Source: SBBG01 sp033717875
Lineage (GTDB): Bacteria > Pseudomonadota > Gammaproteobacteria > Ga0077554 > Ga007554
Assembly: GCA_033717875.1 (NCBI GenBank)
Contig: JADDKJ010000012.1
Location: forward strand, 16,180 to 80,179
Length of the DNA stretch: 64,000 nt
Direction: 5' to 3'
In this document: piece after piece, positions 41,968 through 50,714 of the stretch
Position numbering within the stretch: position 1 is the first letter of the stretch
How the letters are laid out: each line of letters opens with the position of its first letter
The notes under the pieces: model-generated
The model's input: only the letters and a program-made list of their open reading frames with translations
Told to the model about the DNA's origin: nothing
Databases searched by the model: none
Made by a program: the position numbers and the translations under genes

Positions 41968-43044
41968 TCACCTCTTCGCCGCCGGATAGACGCGAACGCT
42001 GCGCGGAACCAGCCGCACCGACTGCCCTTCGACGAGACCCAGTTCATCGACCCTCTGTTTGGGCAAGGATACCTCGAAATGGCTGTGAGCGGCACCATTC
42101 GATCCTTCCAGCTCGATGCGCGCCATGGGGCCGAACGCGAAAACGCGCGAGACGATGGCTTCGATGCCGTCGCTGGCGTCTTCCTCGACGAGAATATCCA
42201 GCTCGTGCGGCCTGACGAAGGCGACGGCTTCGGCACCATGCTCGAGATCGGTCGGGACGCCGAGTCCGAAGCGTTGATCGCCCACGGTCAGATGATCGTC
42301 ATGCACCCGGCCGTGAAAGAGGTTGACCGAGCCCAGAAAGCTGTTGACGAAGGGTGTGGCCGGATGATCGTATACCTGCTCCGGCGTGCCGGCCTGCTCC
42401 ACTTGCCCGTGGTTCATCAGTACGACGCGATCCGCGACTTCGAGCGCCTCTTCTTGGTCGTGGGTGACAAAAATGCTCGTGACATGCAGTTCGTCATGAA
42501 GGCGGCGCAACCAGCGCCGCAATTCCTTTCTGACCTTGGCATCGAGCGCGCCGAAGGGTTCGTCGAGCAACAACACTTTGGGTTCGACCGCCAGAGCTCT
42601 GGCCAAAGCGATGCGCTGACGCTGCCCTCCCGATAGCTGCGCGGGGTAGCGATCCGCCAGCCAGTCCAGTTGCACCAGGCCCAGCAGGTCGTGGACACGC
42701 CGGCGTATCTCCTCGGCGCCAGGCCGGCTGCCGCGCGGCTTGACGCGCAAGCCAAACGCGACGTTATCGAACACCGTCATGTGGCGGAACAACGCATAGT
42801 GCTGAAAGACGAAACCCACCTGGCGCTCGCGGACGTGGGCGCTCGACGTATCTTCTCCATCCAGCGAAACCCTGCCGCTGTCCGCCGTTTCCATGCCCGC
42901 GATGATGCGCAGCAAAGTGGTTTTTCCGCAGCCCGACGGGCCGAGCAGAGCGACCAGTTCGCCGGTCGGAAAATCGAGCGACACATTGTCCAGGGCGATG
43001 AAGTCGCCAAAGCGCTTGCTGATATTATCTACGCGTATGCTCAT
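41968..43044 (-). CDS. cysA: Sulfate/thiosulfate ABC transporter ATPase CysA
   Basis: A 358-aa ATPase: SIRVDNISKRFGDFIALDNV, Walker A GPSGCGKT, signature LSGGQRQR, Walker B LLLDEPFGALDAK, H-loop VTHDQEEAL, and a C-terminal TOBE-type regulatory domain (~240-350). It energises import of sulfate or thiosulfate through CysTW. It follows cysW by 10 nt. Confidence 0.95.
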   Translation of the reverse strand: MSIRVDNISKRFGDFIALDNVSLDFPTGELVALLGPSGCGKTTLLRIIAGMETADSGRVSLDGEDTSSAHVRERQVGFVFQHYALFRHMTVFDNVAFGLRVKPRGSRPGAEEIRRRVHDLLGLVQLDWLADRYPAQLSGGQRQRIALARALAVEPKVLLLDEPFGALDAKVRKELRRWLRRLHDELHVTSIFVTHDQEEALEVADRVVLMNHGQVEQAGTPEQVYDHPATPFVNSFLGSVNLFHGRVHDDHLTVGDQRFGLGVPTDLEHGAEAVAFVRPHELDILVEEDASDGIEAIVSRVFAFGPMARIELEGSNGAAHSHFEVSLPKQRVDELGLVEGQSVRLVPRSVRVYPAAKR

Positions 43045-43054
43045 AATGACATCC

Positions 43055-43933
43055 TCATTTTTTTTCCGCGATCCAGCTCTTCCATTCGATGACCGTCTTG
43101 ATCACGATGGTGACGAGCGCCAGCAGCGCCAGCAGCGATGCCACGGCGAAGGCCGCGGCAAAGTTGTACTCATTGTAGAGAATCTCGACATGAAGCGGCA
43201 TGGTGTTGGTTTCGCCCCGGATATGGCCGGACACCACCGATACCGCGCCGAATTCGCCCATGGCCCGCGCATTGCACAGCACGATGCCGTAGAGCAACCC
43301 CCACTTCACATTGGGCAGGGTCACCGCCCAGAAGGTGCGCAAGCCGGAGGCGCCCAGCACCATCGCTGCTTCTTCCTCCTCGCGTCCTTGCGCCTGCATC
43401 AAGGGAATCAATTCGCGCGCGATGAAGGGGAAGGTGATGAAAACCGTCGCCAGCACCATGCCTGGCACGGCGAAGATGACCTGGATGTCATGGTCCGTCA
43501 GCCATTGCCCAAGCCAGCTCTGTCCACCGAAAATCAGCACGAACATCAAGCCGGCGATGACGGGCGATATGGAAAAGGGAAGGTCGATCAGGGTGATGAG
43601 CAATTGCTTGCCGCGAAATTCGAATTTCGCGATGGCCCAGGCCGCGCAGATGCCGAAGATCACATTCAACGGAACGGCTATCGCGGCGACCAGCAGCGTC
43701 AGCCGGATCGCGGAAAGCGCATCGGGCTCGGTAAGCGCCGCGAGGTAAACCTGCCAGCCTTTGCGCAAGGCCTCGCTGAAAACGGCGATGAGCGGGAACA
43801 GAAGAAACAGGCCGAAAAAGGCCATTGCAACCACGATCAGACTCCACTTGATCCACGCCGGTTCGCGTGTCGCGGGGTTGTCCTCGAAATTGCGGCGCGC
43901 TTGCGGCAAGCTGCTCAATGCCGTGCTTGTCAT
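43055..43933 (-). CDS. cysW: Sulfate ABC transporter permease CysW
   Basis: A 292-aa inner-membrane permease with six TMs and the EAA loop (LIPLMQAQGREEEEAAMVLGASGLRTFW; only part needed for recognition). The start at 43933 overlaps the cysT stop (ATGA); an upstream in-frame start at 43966 would overlap cysT more and read non-conserved sequence. Confidence 0.94.
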   Translation of the reverse strand: MTSTALSSLPQARRNFEDNPATREPAWIKWSLIVVAMAFFGLFLLFPLIAVFSEALRKGWQVYLAALTEPDALSAIRLTLLVAAIAVPLNVIFGICAAWAIAKFEFRGKQLLITLIDLPFSISPVIAGLMFVLIFGGQSWLGQWLTDHDIQVIFAVPGMVLATVFITFPFIARELIPLMQAQGREEEEAAMVLGASGLRTFWAVTLPNVKWGLLYGIVLCNARAMGEFGAVSVVSGHIRGETNTMPLHVEILYNEYNFAAAFAVASLLALLALVTIVIKTVIEWKSWIAEKK

Positions 43934-44775
43934 GGGCGATACCCTCCGTTGCGGCGCGCAACCCACGCCTGAAGCAGGTTGATCACCAACAGCATGACGA
44001 ACGAGATCACCAGCATCACCATGGCGATGGCGGTGGCGCCGCTGTAGTCATATTGCTCCAGCTTGGTAATGATCATCAGCGGCGTGATTTCCGACACCAT
44101 GGGAATATTTCCGGCGATGAAGATGACCGATCCATACTCGCCGACCGCGCGCGCGAAAGCCAGCGCGAACCCGGTCAGTATCGCCGGCAGAAGTATCGGC
44201 CAGATGATCAGGCTTATCGTTTGCCAGCGGTTCGCGCCCAGGCTGGCGGCGGCTTCCTCAAGCTCGGTTTCGAGATCTTCCAAGATGGGTTGCACCGTGC
44301 GCACGACGAAGGGCAAGCCGATGAAGGTGAGCGCCACCAATATGCCGAGCGGTGTGAACGCCACCTTGAGGCCCAATGGTTCCAGCCACGCGCCCAGCCA
44401 GCCGTTGCTGGAATAAATCGCCGCCAGAGAAATTCCGGCGACCGCGGTCGGCAGGGCGAACGGCAGGTCGATCAAGGCATCGACGAGCCGTTTCCCCGGA
44501 AAGGAGTAGCGCACCAGCACCCACGCCAGGATCAGGCCAAACACGGCATTGATCATTGCCGCGATCAGCGAAGCGCCAAAGCTCAGCTTATAGGAAGCGA
44601 CGACGCGTGGCGCGGTGACAATTTCCCAGAACGCATCCCACGTCAGCGCGGTTGTTTGAATGAACACCGCGGCGATGGGGATCAGCACGACCAGACTGAG
44701 ATAGGTCAGCGTATAGCCCAGCGTTGGGGTGAATCCCGGCAAGACCCGGTTTTTCGACAGCGCACTTCTTCTCAT
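43930..44775 (-). CDS. cysT: Sulfate ABC transporter permease CysT (CysU)
   Basis: A 281-aa six-TM permease (PGFTPTLGYTLTYLSLVVLIP start; EAA loop EEAAASLGANRWQT; RAVGEYGSVIFIAGN). ATG at 44775 overlaps the sbp stop by ATGA and matches the family N-terminus; a start at 44844 would run into sbp. Partner of CysW. Confidence 0.94.
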   Translation of the reverse strand: MRRSALSKNRVLPGFTPTLGYTLTYLSLVVLIPIAAVFIQTTALTWDAFWEIVTAPRVVASYKLSFGASLIAAMINAVFGLILAWVLVRYSFPGKRLVDALIDLPFALPTAVAGISLAAIYSSNGWLGAWLEPLGLKVAFTPLGILVALTFIGLPFVVRTVQPILEDLETELEEAAASLGANRWQTISLIIWPILLPAILTGFALAFARAVGEYGSVIFIAGNIPMVSEITPLMIITKLEQYDYSGATAIAMVMLVISFVMLLVINLLQAWVARRNGGYRP

Positions 44776-45776
44776 AAACCGGATTGGTAAATCTGATCGA
44801 AAATAGCGCCATCGCTGAAATGCGTTTTTTGCGCTTTCTGCCAACCGCCAAACACTTCACCGACCGTGAACAGCTTCACTGCGGTGAATTGCCCGGCATG
44901 CTTGGCGAAAACAGCTTGATCGATCGGCCGGTAATAATTCCGCGCGATGATCTCCTGGCCGACCGGAGAATACAGGTATTCAAGATAGGCGGTCGCCACC
45001 TTGCGCGTGTCGCGTTTGTCGACGACCTTGTCGACAACGCTGACCGGCGGCTCGGCAAGAATCGAAACCGAGGGCGTCACAATCTGGAATTTGTTTGGAT
45101 CGAGTTCTTTTACCGCAAGCCAGGCCTCGTTTTCCCATGTGATCAGGACATCGCCGATACCTCTTTCGGCAAAGGTCGTTGTCGCCGCCCGCGCACCGGA
45201 ATCGAGCACCTTCACGTTGCGATAGAGCTTGCCAACAAAGTCGCGGGCCTTGGCGTCGGTTGCGCCGGGTTGTTTCAGCGCATAACCCCAGGCCGCAAGA
45301 TAGTTCCAGCGCGCGCCTCCCGAGGTCTTGGGATTGGGGGTGATGATCTCCACGCCCGGCTTGATGAGGTCGGACCAGTCGCGGATCTGCTTTGGGTTGC
45401 CCTTGCGCACCAGGAACACGATGGTGGACGTATAGGGCGAGGCGTTGTGAGGCAGCCGCGTTTGCCAGTTGGCGGGCAAGCGGCCGCGCTCGGCAATCGC
45501 GTCGATATCATAGGCAAGCGCGAGGGTCACGACATCCGCGCTCAAACCGTCGATAACCGCCCTGGCCTGCTTTCCCGAACCCGCGTGGGATTGCCGGATC
45601 GTCACCGCCTCCCCCGTCTTGGATTGCCAGTATTTGGCAAAAGCGCCATTGAACTCCTGGTACAGCTCGCGCGTCGGATCATACGAGGCATTCAGCAGCG
45701 TCACATCGGCCAGCGCATGGCCCGCTGCCGTGATCGTCACGAGTGTCGCGATGGCGAATTTGCGAAGGTATTTCAT
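44772..45776 (-). CDS. sbp: Periplasmic sulfate-binding protein
   Basis: A 334-aa solute-binding protein: signal peptide to ~23 (TAAGHALADV), LLNASYDPTRELYQEFN, QSHAGSGKQARAVIDG, TPNPKTSGGARWNYLAAWG and WENEAWLAV, the Sbp/CysP sulfate-binding residues. First gene of sbp-cysT-cysW-cysA-cysB. The ~180-bp upstream region has A/T-rich TTATTGGTTT-type half-sites (~45830-45860) as expected for CysB binding, not provable by eye. ATG at 45776 fits the signal peptide; an earlier in-frame start would add 22 non-conserved residues. Confidence 0.94.
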   Translation of the reverse strand: MKYLRKFAIATLVTITAAGHALADVTLLNASYDPTRELYQEFNGAFAKYWQSKTGEAVTIRQSHAGSGKQARAVIDGLSADVVTLALAYDIDAIAERGRLPANWQTRLPHNASPYTSTIVFLVRKGNPKQIRDWSDLIKPGVEIITPNPKTSGGARWNYLAAWGYALKQPGATDAKARDFVGKLYRNVKVLDSGARAATTTFAERGIGDVLITWENEAWLAVKELDPNKFQIVTPSVSILAEPPVSVVDKVVDKRDTRKVATAYLEYLYSPVGQEIIARNYYRPIDQAVFAKHAGQFTAVKLFTVGEVFGGWQKAQKTHFSDGAIFDQIYQSGL

Positions 45777-45903
45777 CGGTGAATTTCCGGGTTGTGATGA
45801 ACAGCCGCTACTGTACCGGCCGCCGTTATTACTGGAAACCAATAAATTATTGATTGCTTATTCTCTGGATTGATATAGGGGCACTCCTTCTACCCTTCAA
45901 CGC

Positions 45904-45959
45904 GAGGACTAGGGTGAGTTAAAAACAAGACCAGAGGACTGAAGTGAGTTAAAAACAAG
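45904..45959. repeat. Two direct 26-bp repeats upstream of sbp
   Basis: 45904-45929 and 45934-45959 are two copies (GAGGACT-nnn-GTGAGTTAAAAACAAG) with three mismatches and a 30-bp period. They lie upstream of sbp and directly next to the palindromic repeat at 45979-46014. Confidence 0.8.
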
Positions 45960-45978
45960 TTGTGTGCTGCGCACGCCT

Positions 45979-46014
45979 GGCGGGTTACGCAAAAAACGCT
46001 AACCCGCCCTACAT
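45979..46014. repeat. Palindromic repeat, GGGCGGGT family (inverted copy)
   Basis: GGCGGGTTA / TAACCCGCC arms around CGCAAAAAACGC, ending CTACAT. It is the reverse complement of the 14943-14985 copy apart from small changes, and abuts the 3' end of the DUF3135 gene. Confidence 0.75.
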
Positions 46015-46025
46015 TTTCCCTTGTT

Positions 46026-46400
46026 CTATATTACCGGCTCCGTGCGCTTGAAAGGCAGCACCTTAGCGGATTCGGCAGGTTTACTGGACTGATTTTCCGG
46101 GACGGGGAAGAGTGGCGGGTTACCCAATGCCTTCAGGGCATCCAGCAGGCCATGCGCGCCATACACCGAGTCCCACATCCGGTCGAATATGCGCATGCAC
46201 GCCTGCAAGGGGGTGCGGCAGGTTTGGAGCTCCGCGTCGATGCTCCATTGCAAGCCGCGCAAGCGCTGCTGGCGCGTTGGCGGCGCGCTGGCAATGAGTT
46301 TTTCTATCGCCTCCCTGCGTCGTCTGGCGAAGGCCTCGGGATCGGTCTTCGCCAGCGTCGTCCATTCATCGAAGTCGAAAGGAGACGATGGCTGGTTCAT
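46026..46400 (-). CDS. DUF3135 family protein
   Basis: A 124-aa soluble, helical protein typical of DUF3135 (FDEWTTLAKTDPEAFARRRREAIEKLI, QRLRGLQWSIDAELQ, SVYGAHGLLDALKAL). Function unknown. It follows slyD by 18 nt and probably shares its transcript. Confidence 0.78.
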   Translation of the reverse strand: MNQPSSPFDFDEWTTLAKTDPEAFARRRREAIEKLIASAPPTRQQRLRGLQWSIDAELQTCRTPLQACMRIFDRMWDSVYGAHGLLDALKALGNPPLFPVPENQSSKPAESAKVLPFKRTEPVI

Positions 46401-46418
46401 GGTTTATGTATGCGATTA

Positions 46419-46904
46419 TCAATGATGATGGTGATGCCCTTCGACATGCACATGGCCATGCTCGATCTCTTCCTGTGTCGCCGGGCGGAGGCCGACGATC
46501 TGAACGTCGAAATGCAGGATCATGCCCGCCAGAGGATGGTTGGCGTCCAGGGTCACCATGCCGTTGTCGATGTCGGCGATGGTAAGAACGGTATCTCCTT
46601 CGGGACCTTCCATCATCACCCGGCCACCGGGTGTCAATTCCATGTCCTCGGGAAATTCCGACAAGGGTACCTGGATCACGGCTTCGGGGTTGCGCAGGCC
46701 ATAGCCCTGGGCCGGCAGCACGACGACGTGGGTTTTGTTCCCGACTTCCAAACCTTCCAGTCCCTGCTCCAGACCGGGAATGATATTCCCGTGGCCATGC
46801 AGATAGGCGAAGGCGTCGCTGCCTTCCGTGGTGTCAAGCGTGTCGTTGTTCTCGTCGGTCAGCAGATAATACATTGACACGACCATGCCGTTGGCTACTT
46901 TCAT
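46419..46904 (-). CDS. slyD: FKBP-type peptidyl-prolyl isomerase SlyD
   Basis: A 161-aa SlyD: FKBP core (LTDENNDTLDTTEGSDAFAYLHGHGNIIPGLE; only hallmark residues matter), an insert-in-flap chaperone domain, FPEDMELTPGG, HPLAGMILHFDVQIVGLR and a native histidine-rich tail (HGHVHVEGHHHHH). Folding helper and nickel-binding protein that aids hydrogenase maturation in E. coli; the tail is shorter than in E. coli. Confidence 0.93.
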   Translation of the reverse strand: MKVANGMVVSMYYLLTDENNDTLDTTEGSDAFAYLHGHGNIIPGLEQGLEGLEVGNKTHVVVLPAQGYGLRNPEAVIQVPLSEFPEDMELTPGGRVMMEGPEGDTVLTIADIDNGMVTLDANHPLAGMILHFDVQIVGLRPATQEEIEHGHVHVEGHHHHH

Positions 46905-47023
46905 GGAATATCCTTTGTGAAGCGGGCGAATGTGCTTATGAATGTGCTTATTAAACGTGTGCCCATTATATCATGGGCATCTCAATATCTGGTACATCAC
47001 CATACCAACCCGAAAGAGTCCGG

Positions 47024-48976
47024 TCATTCGCGGCTGGCGGCGGCGATGCTGCCGACCGGCGGCATGAGCTTCGACAGGAGGATGGGTGGATTGCCTAACC
47101 GCTGGCGGTAAATGACGGTATAGGCAAGCACGCGGCGGACATAATCGCGCGTTTCCTTGAAGGGAATGTTTTCCACCCATAAATCCGCTTCGATGATGCG
47201 GTCTGGCGCCAGCCACTGGCGTACACGGCCGGCGCCGGCGTTGTAGGCGGCGGTGGCGAGCACCGGGTTGTTGTCGAACGCGGCAAGACGGCTGCGCAGA
47301 TAGGCGGCGCCAAAACGGATGCTGGTGTCGGGCGCGAGCAGATCATTGGGGCTGCTCAGGCGCGTCTTGAGGGATTTGGCGATCATTTCGCCCGTAGCGG
47401 GCATGATCTGCATCAGCCCGAGCGCGCCCACTGGCGAGCGCGCGTCCGATACGAAGGCGCTCTCCTGGCGCAGGATGCCGAACACCCAGGCGGGATCAAT
47501 GCCGTTGCCCTGGGCGTGGGATTCAACCCGTTCGCGGTGAGCGAGCGGAAAGATCAACTCAAGATCGTCTTGCCGTGGAGCCCGCGCCACCGTGGCGATG
47601 GCGCGGTCGTGCCAGCCCCAGCCGTGGGCCAGTCTGGCGGCACGCAGCAATTGCGCTTCGCTCATATCAAGGGTGGCATGGCTCCATTCGCGGCTCGCAT
47701 CGGCCGGGCGGGCCAGCAAATAGAATTCACGGGCGCGCAGTATGCCCGGCGCCCGCTCCAGGGTGGCCAGCTCTTCGTCTGGAAAGGAGAGTGGGCGATG
47801 TGTCAGCGCGTAGGGCTTTTCGAGGCGGTCGGCGGCGAGGAGTCCATAATAATCACGGCCGGAAGCCAGTTCCGTATAAATCGCTTCGGCATCCTTGGCT
47901 GAGCCTGTTTTCTCCAAGGCGCGGGCCTGCCAGTAGCGCCAGCGCGGCGTGGCGCGCTCTTCGTTATTCAGGCGCGCTATCCAGCGCTGTGTCGCGGCCC
48001 AGTCGCTTTCGGCGAGCGCCAGCGCGACGCGCTTTTCACGTACCTGTTGATCCTCCTGGGCGGGCGTCAGCGCTTCCAGCCGCGCGCGTGCTTCCGGCAG
48101 CTTCTGCGCGGCGAAGGCCAGCGCCAGAATGCGGGCGAGGGTGTCGCGCTCCGCGGCGCCGAAGGTATAACGGCCACCGATATCATCCCAGGCCGCGGCG
48201 GCCTTCGCCGCGTCGCTACGCGCCAGACGCTTGATGCCATGAGCGAGAATCACGGGAATGACAGGGTGAGCACCCTCGAATCGGGCGGCATCGAAAATCA
48301 GCTCCGGCTTTTGATGAACCTGCAACCACACCTCGGCCCAGCGCCGGTCATCCGGCGCCAGAAAGCGGTCCAGCGCACGCGCCACGTCAAGCTGCCCGGC
48401 GTCCAGCGCCAGGGTCATGCGCTGCCATATCAAGGCATCGCTCATGCCGCCGCCGAAGCGCCAGGCATCGAACGGGCGGTTACAGGCTTCCGGCTGCGCG
48501 CGCCCCGTCAGCCACAGCGATTCCAGCCCCTGCACGGCCTTGGTGGTATCGCCCGTTTCCAGCAGCGCCCTGCGGTAAAGACATTGTGCCTGCGCATCGT
48601 CGGTGGGGAGGTAGGCGGCAAGAAGCTCCTGCCAGCGACCCTGCTGTGCGAGCAGTTGCAGCCACGCGACGCGCAGGCGGGGGGCGAGCGGAGTGTCGGG
48701 ATAGATTGTCAGGAACGCCTGAATCTCGGCAGCGCCGGCCTTGTTCAGGCGTGATTGGAGATCTTCATATATAAGGTAGGGGTAGAGCGGGTAATCGCCA
48801 AGGGTCTTGAGCAGGCTCTGAAACCGAGGCTGATCGCCTGATTTCAGGGCGCGTTCGGCCGCTTCGAATCCCGCGCGCTGCTGGGTGAAGTCAGGCGCGC
48901 CAGCCCCGGCCGTGGCAGCCCAAAGCACGCCCGCCATGGCGATCGTCCAGCTTATGTTGCGGAACGACATGGGCAT
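47024..48976 (-). CDS. slt: Soluble lytic murein transglycosylase
   Basis: A 650-aa periplasmic enzyme: signal peptide to ~24 (ATAGAGAP), long alpha-superhelical U-domain (~30-470), and C-terminal SLT domain with catalytic Glu in ILRQESAFVSDARSPVGALGLMQIMPATG and YNAGAGRVRQWL, VENIPFKETRDYVRRV. It cleaves the MurNAc-GlcNAc bond forming anhydro-MurNAc. ATG at 48976 follows GAGAGG; the listed upstream start at 49012 is less likely. Confidence 0.93.
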   Translation of the reverse strand: MPMSFRNISWTIAMAGVLWAATAGAGAPDFTQQRAGFEAAERALKSGDQPRFQSLLKTLGDYPLYPYLIYEDLQSRLNKAGAAEIQAFLTIYPDTPLAPRLRVAWLQLLAQQGRWQELLAAYLPTDDAQAQCLYRRALLETGDTTKAVQGLESLWLTGRAQPEACNRPFDAWRFGGGMSDALIWQRMTLALDAGQLDVARALDRFLAPDDRRWAEVWLQVHQKPELIFDAARFEGAHPVIPVILAHGIKRLARSDAAKAAAAWDDIGGRYTFGAAERDTLARILALAFAAQKLPEARARLEALTPAQEDQQVREKRVALALAESDWAATQRWIARLNNEERATPRWRYWQARALEKTGSAKDAEAIYTELASGRDYYGLLAADRLEKPYALTHRPLSFPDEELATLERAPGILRAREFYLLARPADASREWSHATLDMSEAQLLRAARLAHGWGWHDRAIATVARAPRQDDLELIFPLAHRERVESHAQGNGIDPAWVFGILRQESAFVSDARSPVGALGLMQIMPATGEMIAKSLKTRLSSPNDLLAPDTSIRFGAAYLRSRLAAFDNNPVLATAAYNAGAGRVRQWLAPDRIIEADLWVENIPFKETRDYVRRVLAYTVIYRQRLGNPPILLSKLMPPVGSIAAASRE

Positions 48977-49123
48977 ATTACCTCTCCAGCACAATGAACC
49001 TAAAAACGGCAATTGGAGCCGTACATCCCTGCTATCGTCCGGGAACTGTTGTAGCTTAACCTGTACCGGGAAGCCGTCTCAATAATTGAGACAAACATTA
49101 TCAAAGGAATATCCCTCGACACC

Positions 49124-49162
49124 AAATAAAAAACCCCGGCTGGTGACAAACCGGCCGGGGTT
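49124..49162 (-). terminator. Rho-independent terminator after ompA
   Basis: Minus-strand 13-bp stem (AACCCCGGCCGGT / ACCAGCCGGGGTT, one G-T pair) with a 5-nt loop, followed by a run of T. It lies 27 nt after the ompA stop. Confidence 0.9.
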
Positions 49163-49188
49163 GGTTAAGACGCCTGCAATTCAGACGA

Positions 49189-50520
49189 TTACTTCATGAT
49201 GCGCAGTTCGACGCGGCGGTTCTGGGCGCGGCCGTCTTCCGTGCCGTTGTCGGCCATCGGATTCTCCTGCCCATAACCCTTGGCGGTCAGCCTGGACGCG
49301 TCCACGCCCTTCGACACTAGGTAGTGCATCACGGACTCGGCGCGCTGCTGCGACAGCTTCTTGTTCTTGGCGGGAACACCACGGTTGTCGGTATGACCGG
49401 CCACTTCCGCCTTGATGTCGCTGTTCTTGACCAGGGTAGCCGCGGCTTCGTCCAGAATCGCCAGCGACCCGGAGGTGAGCTTGGCGGAATTGGTGGCGAA
49501 GTTCACGCCCTTGAGCACGATGACCGCGGGAATTTCGCAGCCTTTATCGTCCACTTTGACGCCGGCCTTGGTGTTGGGGCAGCGATCCAGGCTGTCGACC
49601 ACGCCGTCACCGTCGCTGTCCAGCTCGCAACCGTCAGCATTGACCTTGGCGCCGGTCGGGGTGTTGGGGCAACGGTCCTTGCTGTCGACCACGCCATCGC
49701 CGTCGCTGTCCAGCTCGCAACCGTCGGCATTGACCTTGACGCCGGCCGGGGTGTTGGGGCAACGATCCTTGCTGTCGACCACGCCGTCGCCGTCGCTGTC
49801 CAGCTCGCAGCCCTGGGCGTTGACCTTGGCGCCCGCCGGGGTGCCGGGGCAACGATCCTTGTCGTCCGTCACGCCGTCGCCATCGCTGTCAGCCGGCTTG
49901 GGCGCCGCCGCGACAATGGGCGCGGCGGCCACCGGAGCGGCGGCCACGGCTTTCGCGCCGAGCGGGATGTGCAGGCCGAGGTTCACCAGCCAGTCGCCGA
50001 ATCGGCTCTGGCCAGTAAGGCTGGTGTCGTCATTGTCAAGGCGGTAACGCACATCGGCGCGCAGTCCCAGCGCGTCGCCAAACATGCTCATGAAGCCCAG
50101 GCCGACATTGCCCATGGCATTGGTGCTTTTCTCGTTCGGCACCTTGGTGCGCAGCGCGCCCGCGCCGATCAGCGCATAAGGAGCGAAAGCGGAATCACGA
50201 TTGAAGAAGTACAGGGCATCGATACCCAGGCCACGCTGCTTGAACTGACCCGAGCTGCTCTTGAAATCGAGATTATCGCCGAGGATGTTGCCTTCGATAT
50301 TCCACGATTCGCTGACAGGCTTGCCGAAACCGAGCTGGCCACCCCAGCCGTTCTCCGCCTGACGGTCATCGTCCGGCTTGATATAGCTTACCGCCGGAGC
50401 GATGTACCAGCGGTTATCCAGATCGCCCGCGACCGCGGCGGATACCGCCAGCCCCAGCGTGCTGATGACCAGCCCCGCCGCCATCAGGCGGCCCATGCTC
50501 TTACTCCTGGAATTATTCAT
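49189..50520 (-). CDS. OmpA family outer-membrane protein with thrombospondin type 3 repeats
   Basis: A 443-aa protein: signal peptide 1-32, an 8-stranded beta-barrel (33-190), Ala/Pro linker, four 30-residue calcium-binding TSP3 repeats (DSDGDGVVDSKDRCPNTPAG; 211-330) and a C-terminal OmpA peptidoglycan-binding domain (NFATNSAKLTSG, GHTDNRG, NRRVEL). Resembles OprF-type porins. A candidate Anr/FNR-activated promoter lies upstream (50625-50667), and a strong terminator follows. Confidence 0.94.
   Translation of the reverse strand: MNNSRSKSMGRLMAAGLVISTLGLAVSAAVAGDLDNRWYIAPAVSYIKPDDDRQAENGWGGQLGFGKPVSESWNIEGNILGDNLDFKSSSGQFKQRGLGIDALYFFNRDSAFAPYALIGAGALRTKVPNEKSTNAMGNVGLGFMSMFGDALGLRADVRYRLDNDDTSLTGQSRFGDWLVNLGLHIPLGAKAVAAAPVAAAPIVAAAPKPADSDGDGVTDDKDRCPGTPAGAKVNAQGCELDSDGDGVVDSKDRCPNTPAGVKVNADGCELDSDGDGVVDSKDRCPNTPTGAKVNADGCELDSDGDGVVDSLDRCPNTKAGVKVDDKGCEIPAVIVLKGVNFATNSAKLTSGSLAILDEAAATLVKNSDIKAEVAGHTDNRGVPAKNKKLSQQRAESVMHYLVSKGVDASRLTAKGYGQENPMADNGTEDGRAQNRRVELRIMK
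49531..49890. repeat. Four 90-bp tandem repeats coding TSP3 units in ompA
   Basis: Residues 211-330 form four 30-residue units, each starting DSDGDGV and ending near GCEL. The nucleotide copies are very similar, so unit number could vary by recombination. Confidence 0.93.
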
Positions 50521-50624
50521 ACGTATGCTCCTGTGTGTTGTGAGAGTTTAAAGAGTACGAATTTCGCGCCCCTGAGTTGAATAAACGTCTTATCCATAAC
50601 GCCTTGTACAATCTTGAGCTGCGC

Positions 50625-50667
50625 ATAATATCACGGGTTTCCGATGGCTGGCTTTGATTTAGATCAA
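50625..50667 (-). promoter_or_regulatory. Class II FNR/Anr-type promoter of ompA
   Basis: TTGATTTAGATCAA (50654-50667) matches TTGAT-N4-ATCAA exactly. On the minus strand a TATTAT -10 box lies at 50625-50630; the predicted start near 50618 is about 42 bp from the FNR box centre, the class II position. The leader to the ompA ATG is about 98 nt. Confidence 0.7.
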
Positions 50668-50714
50668 TGAAAATGTAAAGAATTGTCAAAAGGGAAATTC
50701 ATAGACAGGCCTTG

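Noticed and set aside
46419..46440. C-terminal five-histidine run of SlyD as a cloning tag
   Set aside because: SlyD proteins have natural histidine-rich tails; the run follows HGHVHVEG without vector sequence.
49531..49890. CRISPR-like array
   Set aside because: Repeats are 90-bp coding units for TSP3 domains in frame, with no spacers.
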